Positions 18,311 to 27,009 of a stretch of DNA of 43,961 bases are shown one piece after another. How positions within the stretch are numbered: the stretch's first letter is position 1; the number at the start of each line of letters is the position of its first letter. Below the pieces are notes generated by a model. The model saw nothing but the letters and a program-made list of their open reading frames with translations, ran no database searches and was not told the DNA's origin. Source of the stretch: Bacteroidales bacterium. Lineage in GTDB: Bacteria; Bacteroidota; Bacteroidia; Bacteroidales; UBA932. Where the stretch lies: the NCBI GenBank assembly GCA_017477335.1, contig JAFUVY010000017.1:1-43961 (forward strand). Direction: 5' to 3'. Position numbers and translations under genes: made by a program.

Positions 18311-18604
18311 ATGAAAGCATTGTTTGTAGCTTATAATCAGGCATATAATCAGGAGATAGCGCAGCTCCTGGAGGGACTCGGCCAGACCGGATATACCGTG
18401 TGGCAGGAGATTGGCGGAAGGGGAAGCGAAGGCGGAGAACCCCACCTCGGAAACCATGCCTGGCCCACCCAGAATCATGCCATTTTCTCCGTCATGGACG
18501 ACGCCAGGGCCGCCGAAGCCCTTGAAAAGCTCCGTGCTACGGATGCCGCAAATCCCCTTCTGGGCCTGCGCGCCTACCTGCTCCCGGTTGATGCCGTACT
18601 GTAG
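18311..18604 (+). CDS. Small PII/CutA-like protein linked to RND efflux
   Basis: This 97-residue protein lacks a signal or membrane segment. KALFVAYNQAYNQEIAQLLEGLG and GYTVWQEIGGRGSEGGEPHLGNHAWPTQNHAIF look like the ferredoxin-like fold of PII-type regulators, with the tightly conserved GxGSxxGEPHxG-HxWPxxN patch. I believe similar proteins follow RND operons in other Bacteroidales. Function is unknown; sensing a ligand to modulate the pump is only a guess. Confidence 0.6.
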   Translation: MKALFVAYNQAYNQEIAQLLEGLGQTGYTVWQEIGGRGSEGGEPHLGNHAWPTQNHAIFSVMDDARAAEALEKLRATDAANPLLGLRAYLLPVDAVL

Positions 18605-18620
18605 CATTGCCGGAATGGAG

Positions 18621-18648
18621 TTGGAATTGTAAAAAATTGTTATATTTG
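18621..18648 (+). promoter_or_regulatory. trxA promoter
   Basis: TATATTTG at 18641-18648 fits the -7 consensus and a TTG at 18621-18623 can serve as -33 with a 17-base spacer. The ATG is at 18674. Confidence 0.6.
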
Positions 18649-18673
18649 CAATGTTGTATAAAAGTATCTGATT

Positions 18674-18988
18674 ATGGCAAAAGTAGCAACTAACGATAAT
18701 TTTGACCAACTCATCAAGAGTGACAAACTGGTCATTGTGGATTTTTGGGCAACCTGGTGCGGTCCGTGCCGTATGCTCTCTCCCGTGCTGGATGAGGTTG
18801 AGGCGGAACTTTCGGATAAATTAGAGGTTGTGAAGGTGAATGTGGACGATGCAGACGAGGTAGCCGCACGTTACCGCATCATGAGCATTCCCACCCTTCT
18901 TTTCTTCAAGAACGGAGAGATCGTGGACAAGACCGTAGGTGCCATGCCCAAGAACGTGCTTCTTGAGAAGATAACCCCTAATCTCTGA
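18674..18988 (+). CDS. trxA: Thioredoxin
   Basis: This 104-residue cytoplasmic redox protein reduces disulfides in target enzymes. The active site WCGPC (near residues 30-34) is set in FWATWCGPCRMLSPV, and the cis-proline loop IPTLLFFKNGE (near 75) is intact. It has no signal peptide. It is followed after 4 bases by an outer-membrane protein gene. Confidence 0.97.
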   Translation: MAKVATNDNFDQLIKSDKLVIVDFWATWCGPCRMLSPVLDEVEAELSDKLEVVKVNVDDADEVAARYRIMSIPTLLFFKNGEIVDKTVGAMPKNVLLEKITPNL

Positions 18989-18992
18989 TATT

Positions 18993-19655
18993 ATGAAAAA
19001 GCTGCTAGCCCTCCTGGCTGTCCTTGTTGCAACAACAGGGATTGCCTCTGCTCAGTTCGGTATCATCGCCGGCCTTACTTCTTCTACGGCCGCAATTGAC
19101 ACCAAGGACCTCGTGAGCAATGTCAAAAGCGTAAACCAGTATCACGTAGGTATTGCTTACCAGGCAGATCTTCCGCTGGGATTCGGAATTCAGCCCCAGC
19201 TTATGTATCAGGTGAAAGGTGCAAACCTTAATGATGTGGTTCAGCCCGGAGAGTCCGGTGCCACCAACCTGAATCTTCAGACCAAGACGGGATTCATAGA
19301 GCTCGGGCTGGGAGTTCAGTGGGGCATAGACCTTATGGTGTTGCGTCCTTTCGCCCTTGTCCAGCCTTTCGTTGGATACAGGCTCAGTGAAAACAGGATT
19401 TCAACGGCGGATGGAGATGTGGGCCAGCAGATTAAGGACATTGCCAACGATGTCAAGGACCGTCTTGAGTACGGCTTTGCAATAGGCGCCGGTCTGGAAC
19501 TCCTGGATTTCCTTCAGCTCTCCGTGAAGTGGTACAAGAACCTTGGTAACGTGGCCGGTTCCAATATTGCGGACAACGTCAGCCAGAACTGGAGCTTCAA
19601 TACCAATACCTATCAGGGCTGGCAGGTGACTTTGGGTGTGTTCTTTGGCAAATGA
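18993..19655 (+). CDS. PorT-like outer membrane beta-barrel protein
   Basis: This 220-residue protein has a clear signal peptide (MKKLLALLAVLVATTG to ASAQ, cleavage near residue 21) and then alternating amphipathic strands such as GIAYQADLPLGFGIQPQLMYQV and FIELGLGVQWGIDL, ending in VTLGVFFGK with a hydrophobic penultimate pattern. This fits the small PorT/OMP_b-brl_2 barrels of Bacteroidota. The role is unknown. Its stop overlaps the next start (ATGATG). Confidence 0.75.
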   Translation: MKKLLALLAVLVATTGIASAQFGIIAGLTSSTAAIDTKDLVSNVKSVNQYHVGIAYQADLPLGFGIQPQLMYQVKGANLNDVVQPGESGATNLNLQTKTGFIELGLGVQWGIDLMVLRPFALVQPFVGYRLSENRISTADGDVGQQIKDIANDVKDRLEYGFAIGAGLELLDFLQLSVKWYKNLGNVAGSNIADNVSQNWSFNTNTYQGWQVTLGVFFGK

Positions 19656-20647
19656 TGCATTCGGAATCCGAAGTCTCACAGATTAAGCAGTCACTCCATC
19701 CGTTTTTGCAGCGGGTGGAGTGCCTTATTGAAGAGTCCCTGCGCAGTGACGTGGGGCTTCTGGACTCTGTAAACCGTTTTCTCCGGGAAAGGCCCGGAAA
19801 AATGATGCGCCCGATACTGGCAATCCTTTGTGCCGGGGCATGCGGAAGCGTCGGCGAAGACACCCTGTCCTTTGCGGCGGCCGCGGAGCTGCTTCACAAC
19901 GCCACGCTCCTTCATGACGACGTGGTGGACGACGCTCCGGAGCGAAGAGGCCGTCCCACAGTGTCTTCAATCCTTGGAGGCAGAGCTTCCGTCCTTATAG
20001 GGGACTACTGGCTGGTCCGCTGCATGCAACTCGCCATCAAGGCGGATCACTTCGGGAACCGCGTCATAAATATCTTCGCCAAGACCCTGGCTGATCTTGC
20101 CCAGGGCGAAATGCTCCAAATGGAGAAAGCTTCATCGGCCGATACCACCCTGGACGACTACCTGCGGATAATTTACTGCAAGACAGCGTCCCTTTTTGAA
20201 ACTGCCGCCCTGTCCGGCAGCATATCTGCGGGAGCCTCCGAAGAGGTTTGCAAGGCACTTGCCGGCTATGCCGCAGCCCTTGGAATAGCCTTTCAGATAA
20301 AGGACGATATTTTTGATTACGGCACGGGCGGCTCGTCTCTTGGAAAGCCCGTGGGACAGGATATACTTGAGCAGAAAATCACTCTTCCCCTGCTCTGTGC
20401 CATGGATGAGGTGCCGGAAAGTGAGCAGACCAAAATCCGCAGCCTTGTGGCCGGAATTGCAGACAACCCTTCCGATGCGGGCAAGATAGTTGAGTTTGTC
20501 AGCTCTCACGGGGGAGTGGAAAAGGCCGTCGAATTCCTGGACAGACAGATAGAAAAGGCAGTTTCCTATCTTGACGTGCTTCCGGAATCCAATGAAAAAT
20601 CGTATCTTGTGACGTTTGCCCGCTATGTGGGTTCAAGGAACAACTGA
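19652..20647 (+). CDS. Polyprenyl diphosphate synthase
   Basis: This 331-residue trans-prenyltransferase condenses isopentenyl units to make the side chain of menaquinone or a similar lipid. The first aspartate-rich motif DDVVDD lies in LLHDDVVDDAPERRGRPT (near residues 88-105) and the second in FQIKDDIFDYG (near 213). GKMMRPILAILCAG near 50 is the substrate-binding region. Octaprenyl or similar chain length is likely but cannot be set from the sequence. ATG 19655 is an equally possible start. Confidence 0.9.
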   Translation: MMHSESEVSQIKQSLHPFLQRVECLIEESLRSDVGLLDSVNRFLRERPGKMMRPILAILCAGACGSVGEDTLSFAAAAELLHNATLLHDDVVDDAPERRGRPTVSSILGGRASVLIGDYWLVRCMQLAIKADHFGNRVINIFAKTLADLAQGEMLQMEKASSADTTLDDYLRIIYCKTASLFETAALSGSISAGASEEVCKALAGYAAALGIAFQIKDDIFDYGTGGSSLGKPVGQDILEQKITLPLLCAMDEVPESEQTKIRSLVAGIADNPSDAGKIVEFVSSHGGVEKAVEFLDRQIEKAVSYLDVLPESNEKSYLVTFARYVGSRNN

Positions 20648-21633
20648 TGATAAAGGTCTATGGTAATACGGAGCTTACTTCCGCCCTCCACTCCATGGTG
20701 GAAAGCGGCAGGCTGCACCATGCCATCCTCCTTCATGAGGATGACGGCGGCGGCGCCCTTCCCATAGCCCTTAACTTCCTTGAAGAACTCTACGGCGGCG
20801 GTACCCGCGTGGAACGCCTCATTCATCCGGACGTTCACTTTGTGTACCCCGTTGCCGGGCCAAAGGACCCTGTCTCCGTGCAGTTTATCCACGAATTCCG
20901 GGATCTGGTGGCCAGGAACCCCTATTTCTACGAGAGCGAACTCTATTCCGCCCTGGGAATCGAGGGCAAGCAGGTGAATATCTCCGTCAGCGAGTCCAGG
21001 GGCCTTATAGACAAACTCTCGCTGTCGGCCGTTGAGGGCGGTTACGTGACCGTTGTCATGTACCTTCCGGAGAAGATGAACGCCCAGGCGGCCAACGCCC
21101 TTCTGAAACTGGTGGAGGAACCTCCGGCAAAGACTCTGTTCCTCATGATAACCCATGCTCCGGAAAAGGTGCTCACCACCATATCTTCCCGTTGCCTTCA
21201 CATGAGGGTGCGTCCCCTGTCCCCGGAGGAGGGCCGCCTTGTACATCAGGCGGAAAGCGAAGAGCAGTCCTCCCTGAGGGACCTTTTCCGCGACATGCTG
21301 GGGGCCCTCATTCAAAAGGACCTGCTGTCCGCCATACAGTCGGCAGAGGCCGTGGCCGATATCAAAGACCGCGAAAGGCAGAAGAGTTTCTGCGCCCTGG
21401 CTTCCGACGACCTCCGCAATATTTTTCTCCTCCAGCAGGGGCTTGACTCCCTGTGTACTTTTCCGCCGGAAGAAGAATCCTGGTTCCGGGGAGCGGCAGG
21501 GGGACTGCGCAAATCCTTTCCCCGGCTTGCCCTGGCGGAGCTTTCAACCGCCAAACAGCTCCTGGAGAGAAACGTAAACCAGAAAATCCTTTTCACCGAC
21601 TTTGTCGGTAAACTATATATGCGAAACCAATGA
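20647..21633 (+). CDS. holB: DNA polymerase III subunit delta'
   Basis: This 328-residue protein matches the delta' clamp-loader subunit. GRLHHAILLHEDDGGGALPIA (near residues 21-41) occupies the Walker A position but lacks the GKT, as expected in an inactive stator subunit. NAQAANALLKLVEEPP (near 144) and TISSRCLHMRVRPLS (near 181) are the usual sensor-like motifs. The four zinc-binding cysteines of typical delta' proteins are not seen. Its ends overlap or abut both neighbours. Confidence 0.88.
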   Translation: MIKVYGNTELTSALHSMVESGRLHHAILLHEDDGGGALPIALNFLEELYGGGTRVERLIHPDVHFVYPVAGPKDPVSVQFIHEFRDLVARNPYFYESELYSALGIEGKQVNISVSESRGLIDKLSLSAVEGGYVTVVMYLPEKMNAQAANALLKLVEEPPAKTLFLMITHAPEKVLTTISSRCLHMRVRPLSPEEGRLVHQAESEEQSSLRDLFRDMLGALIQKDLLSAIQSAEAVADIKDRERQKSFCALASDDLRNIFLLQQGLDSLCTFPPEEESWFRGAAGGLRKSFPRLALAELSTAKQLLERNVNQKILFTDFVGKLYMRNQ

Positions 21634-22769
21634 CAGAATACGATAACGAAAACATACAGTTCGACTGCTTCCGAGGCTGCACGGTCTGTACGGACGAGCA
21701 GACAGGAGAGAGGGACATCCGCTACCACCGCGGCTGCTGCAAACTGGAGGTCTATGACTATCTGGGAGGCATCCGCCAGGAGCAGTTTGACAATCTTTAC
21801 GAGGTGCGTTTCAAGAATACCCGCAAGGGAATTTACGAAAATGCGTCGGACCAGAGCATCAAAACCGGGGACATCGTGGTTGTGGAAGCCGCTTCCGGTC
21901 ACGATGTTGGCATAGTGACTCTGGAAGGCCCCGTGGTGGGACGCCAGATGAAATGCAAGGGCGTGGATCCGGCCAAGCAGCCCCTCAAGAAGATTTACCG
22001 CAGGGCCCGTCCCTTTGATATCCAGCGCTGGCAGGAAGCCATTGCCCGCGAGCAGGAAACCATGATCCGTGCCCGCGTTCTGGCCGCCAACCTTGGCCTG
22101 GAAATGAAAATAGGCGATGTGGAGTTCCAGGGGGACGGCACCAAGGCCATCTTCTACTATATCGCCGATGGCCGCGTGGACTTCCGCCAGCTCATCAAGG
22201 ATTTTGCCGAGGAGTTTCACATCCGCGTGGAAATGAAGCAGATAGGCGCCCGTCAGGAGGCCGGTCTCATAGGCGGCCTTGGCGTTTGCGGGCGGGAACT
22301 CTGCTGCGCCAACTACATCACCGAGTTCAAATCCATCTCCACCCAGGCGGCCCGCGTCCAGGACCTTTCCCTGAACCCCCAGAAACTTGCAGGCCAGTGC
22401 GGCAAACTCAAGTGCTGCCTGAACTACGAAGTGGAAGCCTACCTGGACGCCCAGTCCAAGATCCCCCATGTTCACGAGCCGCTTGAATTCCTGGATGGTC
22501 CGGCATGGCTGGTAAAGACAGACATCCTTTCCCGCACCATGTATTTCTCTTACGAGAAGGGTTCCCTTACAAACATCTATGCGCTTTCTGCCGATGAGGT
22601 CCGTGACATCCAGGCTCTTAACAGGCGTGGGGAAAAACTTCCCACCCTCAAGAAGGAGGATGTCTCCGTCCCCGAATTCGTGTCCGCGGTAGGGGACGAC
22701 GCCATAAACCGTTTTGACTCCGAGAAGAAAAAGCACCGCAGAAACCGTAACCGTAACAAGAAGCAGTAA
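21630..22769 (+). CDS. PSP1/RicT-family regulatory protein
   Basis: This 379-residue protein has the PSP1 C-terminal core: FYYIADGRVDFRQLIKDFAEEF (near residues 170-191) and the cysteine cluster GLGVCGRELCCANY plus AGQCGKLKCCLNYE (near 215-270), which in the RicAFT complex binds iron-sulfur clusters. An acidic N-terminus holds extra cysteines (FRGCTVCTDE, HRGCCKLE). The C-terminal end is a basic tail (KKKHRRNRNRNKK). RicT acts on RNA processing in Bacillus; the role here is inferred. Confidence 0.85.
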   Translation: MTEYDNENIQFDCFRGCTVCTDEQTGERDIRYHRGCCKLEVYDYLGGIRQEQFDNLYEVRFKNTRKGIYENASDQSIKTGDIVVVEAASGHDVGIVTLEGPVVGRQMKCKGVDPAKQPLKKIYRRARPFDIQRWQEAIAREQETMIRARVLAANLGLEMKIGDVEFQGDGTKAIFYYIADGRVDFRQLIKDFAEEFHIRVEMKQIGARQEAGLIGGLGVCGRELCCANYITEFKSISTQAARVQDLSLNPQKLAGQCGKLKCCLNYEVEAYLDAQSKIPHVHEPLEFLDGPAWLVKTDILSRTMYFSYEKGSLTNIYALSADEVRDIQALNRRGEKLPTLKKEDVSVPEFVSAVGDDAINRFDSEKKKHRRNRNRNKKQ

Positions 22770-23584
22770 TGGGGCACGGAAAACTTAAAAAGTTTGCGGA
22801 AAACCTTGGTTTCCATTGCCTTCTCCAACCGTCGGCCGCCGATGTGCTGGTGAAGGAGGAGGGCCAGCGCGAACTTAAACTCCGCTCCCACGCCATACGA
22901 GGCAACTGGAACCGCGACATGTTTGAAAAACCGGCCCCCATTGTCCTGGAACTGGGATGCGGAAAGGGAGATTACACCATTGCCCTTGCCAAAAGGCATC
23001 CGGAGATGAACTTCATAGGCGTGGACATAAAAGGGGCAAGGCTGTGGAGCGGGGCCAAAACCGCAACCGGGGAAGCCCTTCCCAACGTGGCCTTCCTGCG
23101 TACCAGGGTGGAATTCCTGGAAGCCTTCTTCGCTCCCGGGGAAGTGTCGGCCATCTGGCTCACTTTCTCCGACCCCCAGCTTCACGGCTCTGAAAACGCC
23201 AGGCTATCCTCCCATATGTTCCTGGAACGCTACCGCAAATTCCTGAGTGAGGACGCCGTGATTCACCTCAAGACGGACTCCCGCTTCCTGCATGAATATA
23301 CCATGTCCGTGATACGGGCAAACAGGCTCAGGGTGCTTGCGAAAGGAACCGATATTTACGGCACCGGCCTCACCGTCCGTCCTGAAAACGAGGAGGGCTG
23401 GGACCTTGACGCCGTGTTCCAGGTGCAGACCTTCTACGAAAAGATGTTCCTTCAGATGGGCCTTCCCATAACCTATCTGGCTTTCTCTCCCGCACACGAG
23501 GGCCCTTATGTCCCCGCTGCGGACTTCGATAAAGACTACTGGCTTGAGGCAGAAGGCCCCAGGCGAAGCTTCTCTCATCAATAA
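22769..23584 (+). CDS. trmB: tRNA (guanine-N7-)-methyltransferase
   Basis: This 271-residue SAM enzyme methylates G46 in tRNA. VLELGCGKGDYTIALAKRHPEMNFIGVDIKG (near residues 57-87) is the SAM site; below 20 residues, GCGKGDYT is the key core. IWLTFSDPQL (near 130) corresponds to the FPDPW catalytic motif in variant form, lacking the W and the usual following K-H. HLKTDS and a YE-type C-terminal segment fit. The motif variant is worth noting but is seen in Bacteroidota. Confidence 0.85.
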   Translation: MGHGKLKKFAENLGFHCLLQPSAADVLVKEEGQRELKLRSHAIRGNWNRDMFEKPAPIVLELGCGKGDYTIALAKRHPEMNFIGVDIKGARLWSGAKTATGEALPNVAFLRTRVEFLEAFFAPGEVSAIWLTFSDPQLHGSENARLSSHMFLERYRKFLSEDAVIHLKTDSRFLHEYTMSVIRANRLRVLAKGTDIYGTGLTVRPENEEGWDLDAVFQVQTFYEKMFLQMGLPITYLAFSPAHEGPYVPAADFDKDYWLEAEGPRRSFSHQ

Positions 23585-23586
23585 TT

Positions 23587-23904
23587 ATGGCAAAACTTTT
23601 ATACACAATCGGCGAGACGGCCGAGATTCTGGGAGAAAACGTATCTGCGGTACGTTACTGGAGCAATTACTTTGAAAAGTTTGTCCACCCGGCCAAGAAC
23701 GGCAAGGGGAACCGGCTCTTCCATCCGGAAGACATAGAGGCACTCAAGCAGATAAAGTTCCTCCTTAAGGACCAGGGACTCACGCTTGAAGGCGCTGCCC
23801 AGAGGCTCAGGGACGACCGCCGCAAAGTATCCGGCAGGGTAAAGGCCCTGGAGTCTCTCCGTGAAATTAAGGCCCAGCTGGAAGCTGTAAGGGATTTGCT
23901 ATGA
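23587..23904 (+). CDS. MerR-family transcriptional regulator
   Basis: This 105-residue protein is a MerR winged helix-turn-helix (LYTIGETAEILGENVSAVRYWSNYFEKF, with key YTIGE...VRYW) and a short coiled-coil tail. It has no ligand-binding C-terminal domain, which is common in Bacteroidales MerR proteins of this length. It overlaps the Nif3-like gene by 4 bases. The target is unknown. Confidence 0.88.
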   Translation: MAKLLYTIGETAEILGENVSAVRYWSNYFEKFVHPAKNGKGNRLFHPEDIEALKQIKFLLKDQGLTLEGAAQRLRDDRRKVSGRVKALESLREIKAQLEAVRDLL

Positions 23905-24683
23905 AAGTAAAGGATATCGTCTCCGCGATAGAGCGCTTCGCCCCGCTTTCCCTGCAGGAATCCTGGGACAACAGTGGCCTTCTTGTGGGCTCCCCTGAAG
24001 ACGAGGTGCACGGCGTCCTGGTGGGCTTTGACTGCACCGCAGCCCTGATAGACGAGGCCGTGGAGCGCGGCTGCGACATGGTGGTAACCCATCACCCCCT
24101 CATATTCAAGGGCATAAGGAAGATAAATGCCGATGACCCCGTGGGCGCCGCCGTCATGAAAGCTGTCCGCGGCGGGGTGGCCGTATATGCCGCCCACACC
24201 AGCGCCGACAAGACTCCCGGCGGAGTCAGCGCCGCAATGGCCGCCCGCCTGGGCCTTACGGACGTGGAGGTCCTCATCCCGGAAGGCGAAGGCTGTGCCG
24301 GGCTCGGCTGCGTGGGAAATCTCCCAAGAACGATGGATGGGGAGGAGGCCGTGGCCTACGTGAAGGAAAAATTCGGCCTTGCAGGGCTTCGGGCATCGGC
24401 CCCTCTGAAGGAAAAATTTTCCAGGGTGGCGGTCCTTGGAGGCAGCGGCGGAGGAGAAATTGCCGACGCTCTCCGCAGCGGAGCCTCCCTGTATATCAGT
24501 GCGGACTTCAGCTACCACAGTTTTTTTACTCCCGCAGGCTTTATGATCATGGACATCGGCCACTTTGAGAGCGAGGTGGAAATCGTGGATATATTATTGG
24601 CGGAGATACGGAAAAAATTTCCTAACTTTGCAAGTTGCAAATCCGCCTGTCTCGCACAGGCTAATCCTGTAAGGTATTATTGA
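23901..24683 (+). CDS. Nif3-like dinuclear metal center protein (DUF34)
   Basis: This 260-residue protein matches the Nif3/DUF34 family. Metal ligands are visible in VVTHHPLIFKG (near residues 61-71), HTSADKTPGGV (near 100) and the C-terminal GHFESE (near 220). SWDNSGLLVGSP near 20 is also a family mark. Some members act as GTP cyclohydrolase I-like or tRNA-associated enzymes, but the function remains open. The next gene encodes a zinc-ribbon protein, a pairing often conserved in Bacteroidota. Confidence 0.88.
   Translation: MKVKDIVSAIERFAPLSLQESWDNSGLLVGSPEDEVHGVLVGFDCTAALIDEAVERGCDMVVTHHPLIFKGIRKINADDPVGAAVMKAVRGGVAVYAAHTSADKTPGGVSAAMAARLGLTDVEVLIPEGEGCAGLGCVGNLPRTMDGEEAVAYVKEKFGLAGLRASAPLKEKFSRVAVLGGSGGGEIADALRSGASLYISADFSYHSFFTPAGFMIMDIGHFESEVEIVDILLAEIRKKFPNFASCKSACLAQANPVRYY
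24623..24630 (+). promoter_or_regulatory. Possible -7 element before the zinc-ribbon gene
   Basis: TAACTTTG within the 3' end of the Nif3-like gene fits TAnnTTTG. A TTG at 24597-24599 would give a 23-base spacer, longer than normal. A minor internal promoter is possible. Confidence 0.3.
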
Positions 24684-24703
24684 CAAAAACAATTGATTTA
24701 TAT

Positions 24704-25522
24704 ATGGCAAGTACCAAAAAAAACAGCGCCGCGCAGGCGACCCCTATCGACCAGAGGGAAACCTTCGTCTCCCTTCAGAAGAATTTCGCAGATTCCGAAA
24801 TCTCTGTAGCGGAGAAGCTAAAAACCCTTTATTCCCTTCAGGAGGCCGATTCGGAAATTGACAAGATAGTTCAGCTTCGTGGCGAACTTCCCGCAGAAGT
24901 GGAAGCCCTGGAGCAGGAAATCGCATCCATGAAAGAGCGCAGCGCCGCCCTTACCGCAGAGATTGACCAGCTCAGCCGCAACATTGCAGAGGCAAAGCTC
25001 TCCATCGCAGAACACGAGAGCAATGTGGAGCGTTATCAGGGTCAGCTGTCCAATATTTCCAATTCCCGTGAATACGGTTCCCTTGAAAAGGAGATTGAGA
25101 ACGAGCGCCTGCTTGTTCAGATTTCCGAAAAGGTTATCAACGATACCCGCGTGGAGATAGCCACCAGGAAGGCGGATCTGGAAGACCTCAAGAGCTATCT
25201 TGACACCCGCACCGAAGACCTGGCCGCCAAGAAGAGCGAACTGGAGACCATAGTGGAATCCACCGCCAAGGAAGAGCAGGCCCTCAAGGCCCGCAGGGAA
25301 GAGTGCGCCGCAAAGATTGACGAACGCACCATGAGCGCTTACGAGCGTATCCGCGCCAGCGTGAACAACCATCTGGCAGTTGTAGGTATCTACAACGGCG
25401 ACTCCTGCGGAGGCTGCTTCAGCACCATCACTCCCCAGAGGAGAGTGGAGATCTCCGACAACCGCAAGCTCGTCATCTGCGAACACTGCGGCCGTATCAT
25501 CATCAACCCCGACTTCGAGTAG
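24704..25522 (+). CDS. Coiled-coil protein with C-terminal C4 zinc ribbon
   Basis: This 272-residue protein has a long coiled coil (about residues 30-215, rich in E, K, A and L) and a C-terminal zinc ribbon with GDSCGGC and CEHCG about 22 residues apart. This is the CdsZ/zf-RING_7 type layout. I chose ATG 24704; a TTG at 24680 is in frame but less likely. The exact role is unknown to me, with a nucleic-acid or tRNA link suggested by the Nif3 neighbour. Confidence 0.8.
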   Translation: MASTKKNSAAQATPIDQRETFVSLQKNFADSEISVAEKLKTLYSLQEADSEIDKIVQLRGELPAEVEALEQEIASMKERSAALTAEIDQLSRNIAEAKLSIAEHESNVERYQGQLSNISNSREYGSLEKEIENERLLVQISEKVINDTRVEIATRKADLEDLKSYLDTRTEDLAAKKSELETIVESTAKEEQALKARREECAAKIDERTMSAYERIRASVNNHLAVVGIYNGDSCGGCFSTITPQRRVEISDNRKLVICEHCGRIIINPDFE

Positions 25523-25525
25523 CAG

Positions 25526-27007
25526 ATGCCTCCCCGCAAGAATTCCGCTAAGAAAGAAGATGCCGCTTCCATAGACGCCCTGATGGGGAAGAAACCCCCG
25601 CAGGCCGTGGATGTGGAAGAGGCCGTTCTTGGTGCCATGCTTGTGGAACCAAGTGTCATAGACGAGGCCATGGAGGAACTTTCTCCGGACTGCTTCTATG
25701 ACCAGCACAACCGTATGGTCTTTGAGGCCATGGCATCCCTTGTCAACGAGCACGTTGCCATAGACCTTATTACCGTGAGCGGCAAGATGCGACAGCAGGG
25801 GACTCTGGAAACCATAGGCGGTCCGGTGGTCCTTGCACGTCTGTCGCAGAATATCGGCGCCGCGGCCCATATTGAGTATTACATCAAGATACTCAAACAG
25901 AAGACCATACAGAGAGACCTCATCACTGCCTCTTATGACATCCTGAATCAGTCCTATGACGAGTCCACGGACGTAGACGAACTCATAGACAACGCCCAGA
26001 CCAAGGTCTTTGCGGCCATTCAGAACAATGTGAAAAGGGATGTCCAAGATATAGGCTCCATCATCAACTCCGTATTGGACAACCTGCAGGAACTCCAGAG
26101 CATGACCGGTCTTTCGGGCGTTCCTTCCGGTTTCCCTTCCATAGACCGCGTGACACAGGGGTGGCAGAAGAGTGACCTCATTATCCTTGCCGCCCGTCCC
26201 TCCGTGGGTAAAACGGCTTTCGCCCTGAACGTTGCAAGAAACGCCGCCGTGGAGGCCAACATGCCGGTTGCCGTCTTCTCCCTGGAAATGTCTGCCGACC
26301 AGCTTGGCAAACGTCTGATTACCACCGAGTCCGGCCTCTCCGGAGAAAAGATAAAAGGTGGCGTGAAACTGGAGCAGTACGAGTGGGTTCAGCTTGAAGA
26401 CACGCTCAAGCGTCTTGCCAAGGCTCCCCTTTACATAGACGACACCCCGGGCATTCCCATCATGGAGTTCAGGACCAAGGCAAAGCGCCTCGTAAAGCAG
26501 AAGGGTGTCCGCCTGATAGTAGTGGACTACCTTCAGCTGATGCAGGGTCCTGTGGAGGTAAGGGGTATCCGTGAACAGGAAGTTGCCGCAATCTCCAGAA
26601 CCCTCAAGGCCACGGCAAAGGAACTGGACATTCCCATCATAGCCCTGTCCCAGCTGTCCAGAAATGCCGTCCAGCGTACAGGCGGCTCCGGAAAGCCCCA
26701 GCTGAGCGACCTTCGTGAATCCGGTTCAATCGAGCAGGATGCCGATATGGTAATCTTTATACACAGGCCGGAATTCGTGGGCCTTTCCGACAATCCGGAA
26801 GATAAGGAGAAGGCTATCATCGTCATAGCCAAGCACCGTAACGGCGAGGTCTGTGACATAGACATGAAATATAAGGCAGCCCAGGTCAAGTTTGTGGAAC
26901 CGGACCAGAGCCTGGACGTATATGCGTCGCAGGAACCGGTGGCAAGTTCCATCAATGGTACGGTTTCTGATTCCTCCTACGATTTCGACGCCAACGACAG
27001 CTTTTAG
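25526..27007 (+). CDS. dnaB: Replicative DNA helicase
   Basis: This 493-residue hexameric helicase unwinds DNA at the fork. The N-terminal primase-interacting domain begins at AVDVEEAVLGAMLVEPSV (near residue 27). The RecA-like core has Walker A ARPSVGKTAFALN (near 227), VFSLEMSADQL (near 252) and Walker B LIVVDYLQLM (near 330), then LSQLSRNAVQ and the arginine-finger region. There is no intein, which some dnaB genes carry. It is followed after 2 bases by a DUF3108 gene. Confidence 0.97.
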   Translation: MPPRKNSAKKEDAASIDALMGKKPPQAVDVEEAVLGAMLVEPSVIDEAMEELSPDCFYDQHNRMVFEAMASLVNEHVAIDLITVSGKMRQQGTLETIGGPVVLARLSQNIGAAAHIEYYIKILKQKTIQRDLITASYDILNQSYDESTDVDELIDNAQTKVFAAIQNNVKRDVQDIGSIINSVLDNLQELQSMTGLSGVPSGFPSIDRVTQGWQKSDLIILAARPSVGKTAFALNVARNAAVEANMPVAVFSLEMSADQLGKRLITTESGLSGEKIKGGVKLEQYEWVQLEDTLKRLAKAPLYIDDTPGIPIMEFRTKAKRLVKQKGVRLIVVDYLQLMQGPVEVRGIREQEVAAISRTLKATAKELDIPIIALSQLSRNAVQRTGGSGKPQLSDLRESGSIEQDADMVIFIHRPEFVGLSDNPEDKEKAIIVIAKHRNGEVCDIDMKYKAAQVKFVEPDQSLDVYASQEPVASSINGTVSDSSYDFDANDSF

Positions 27008-27009
27008 TT

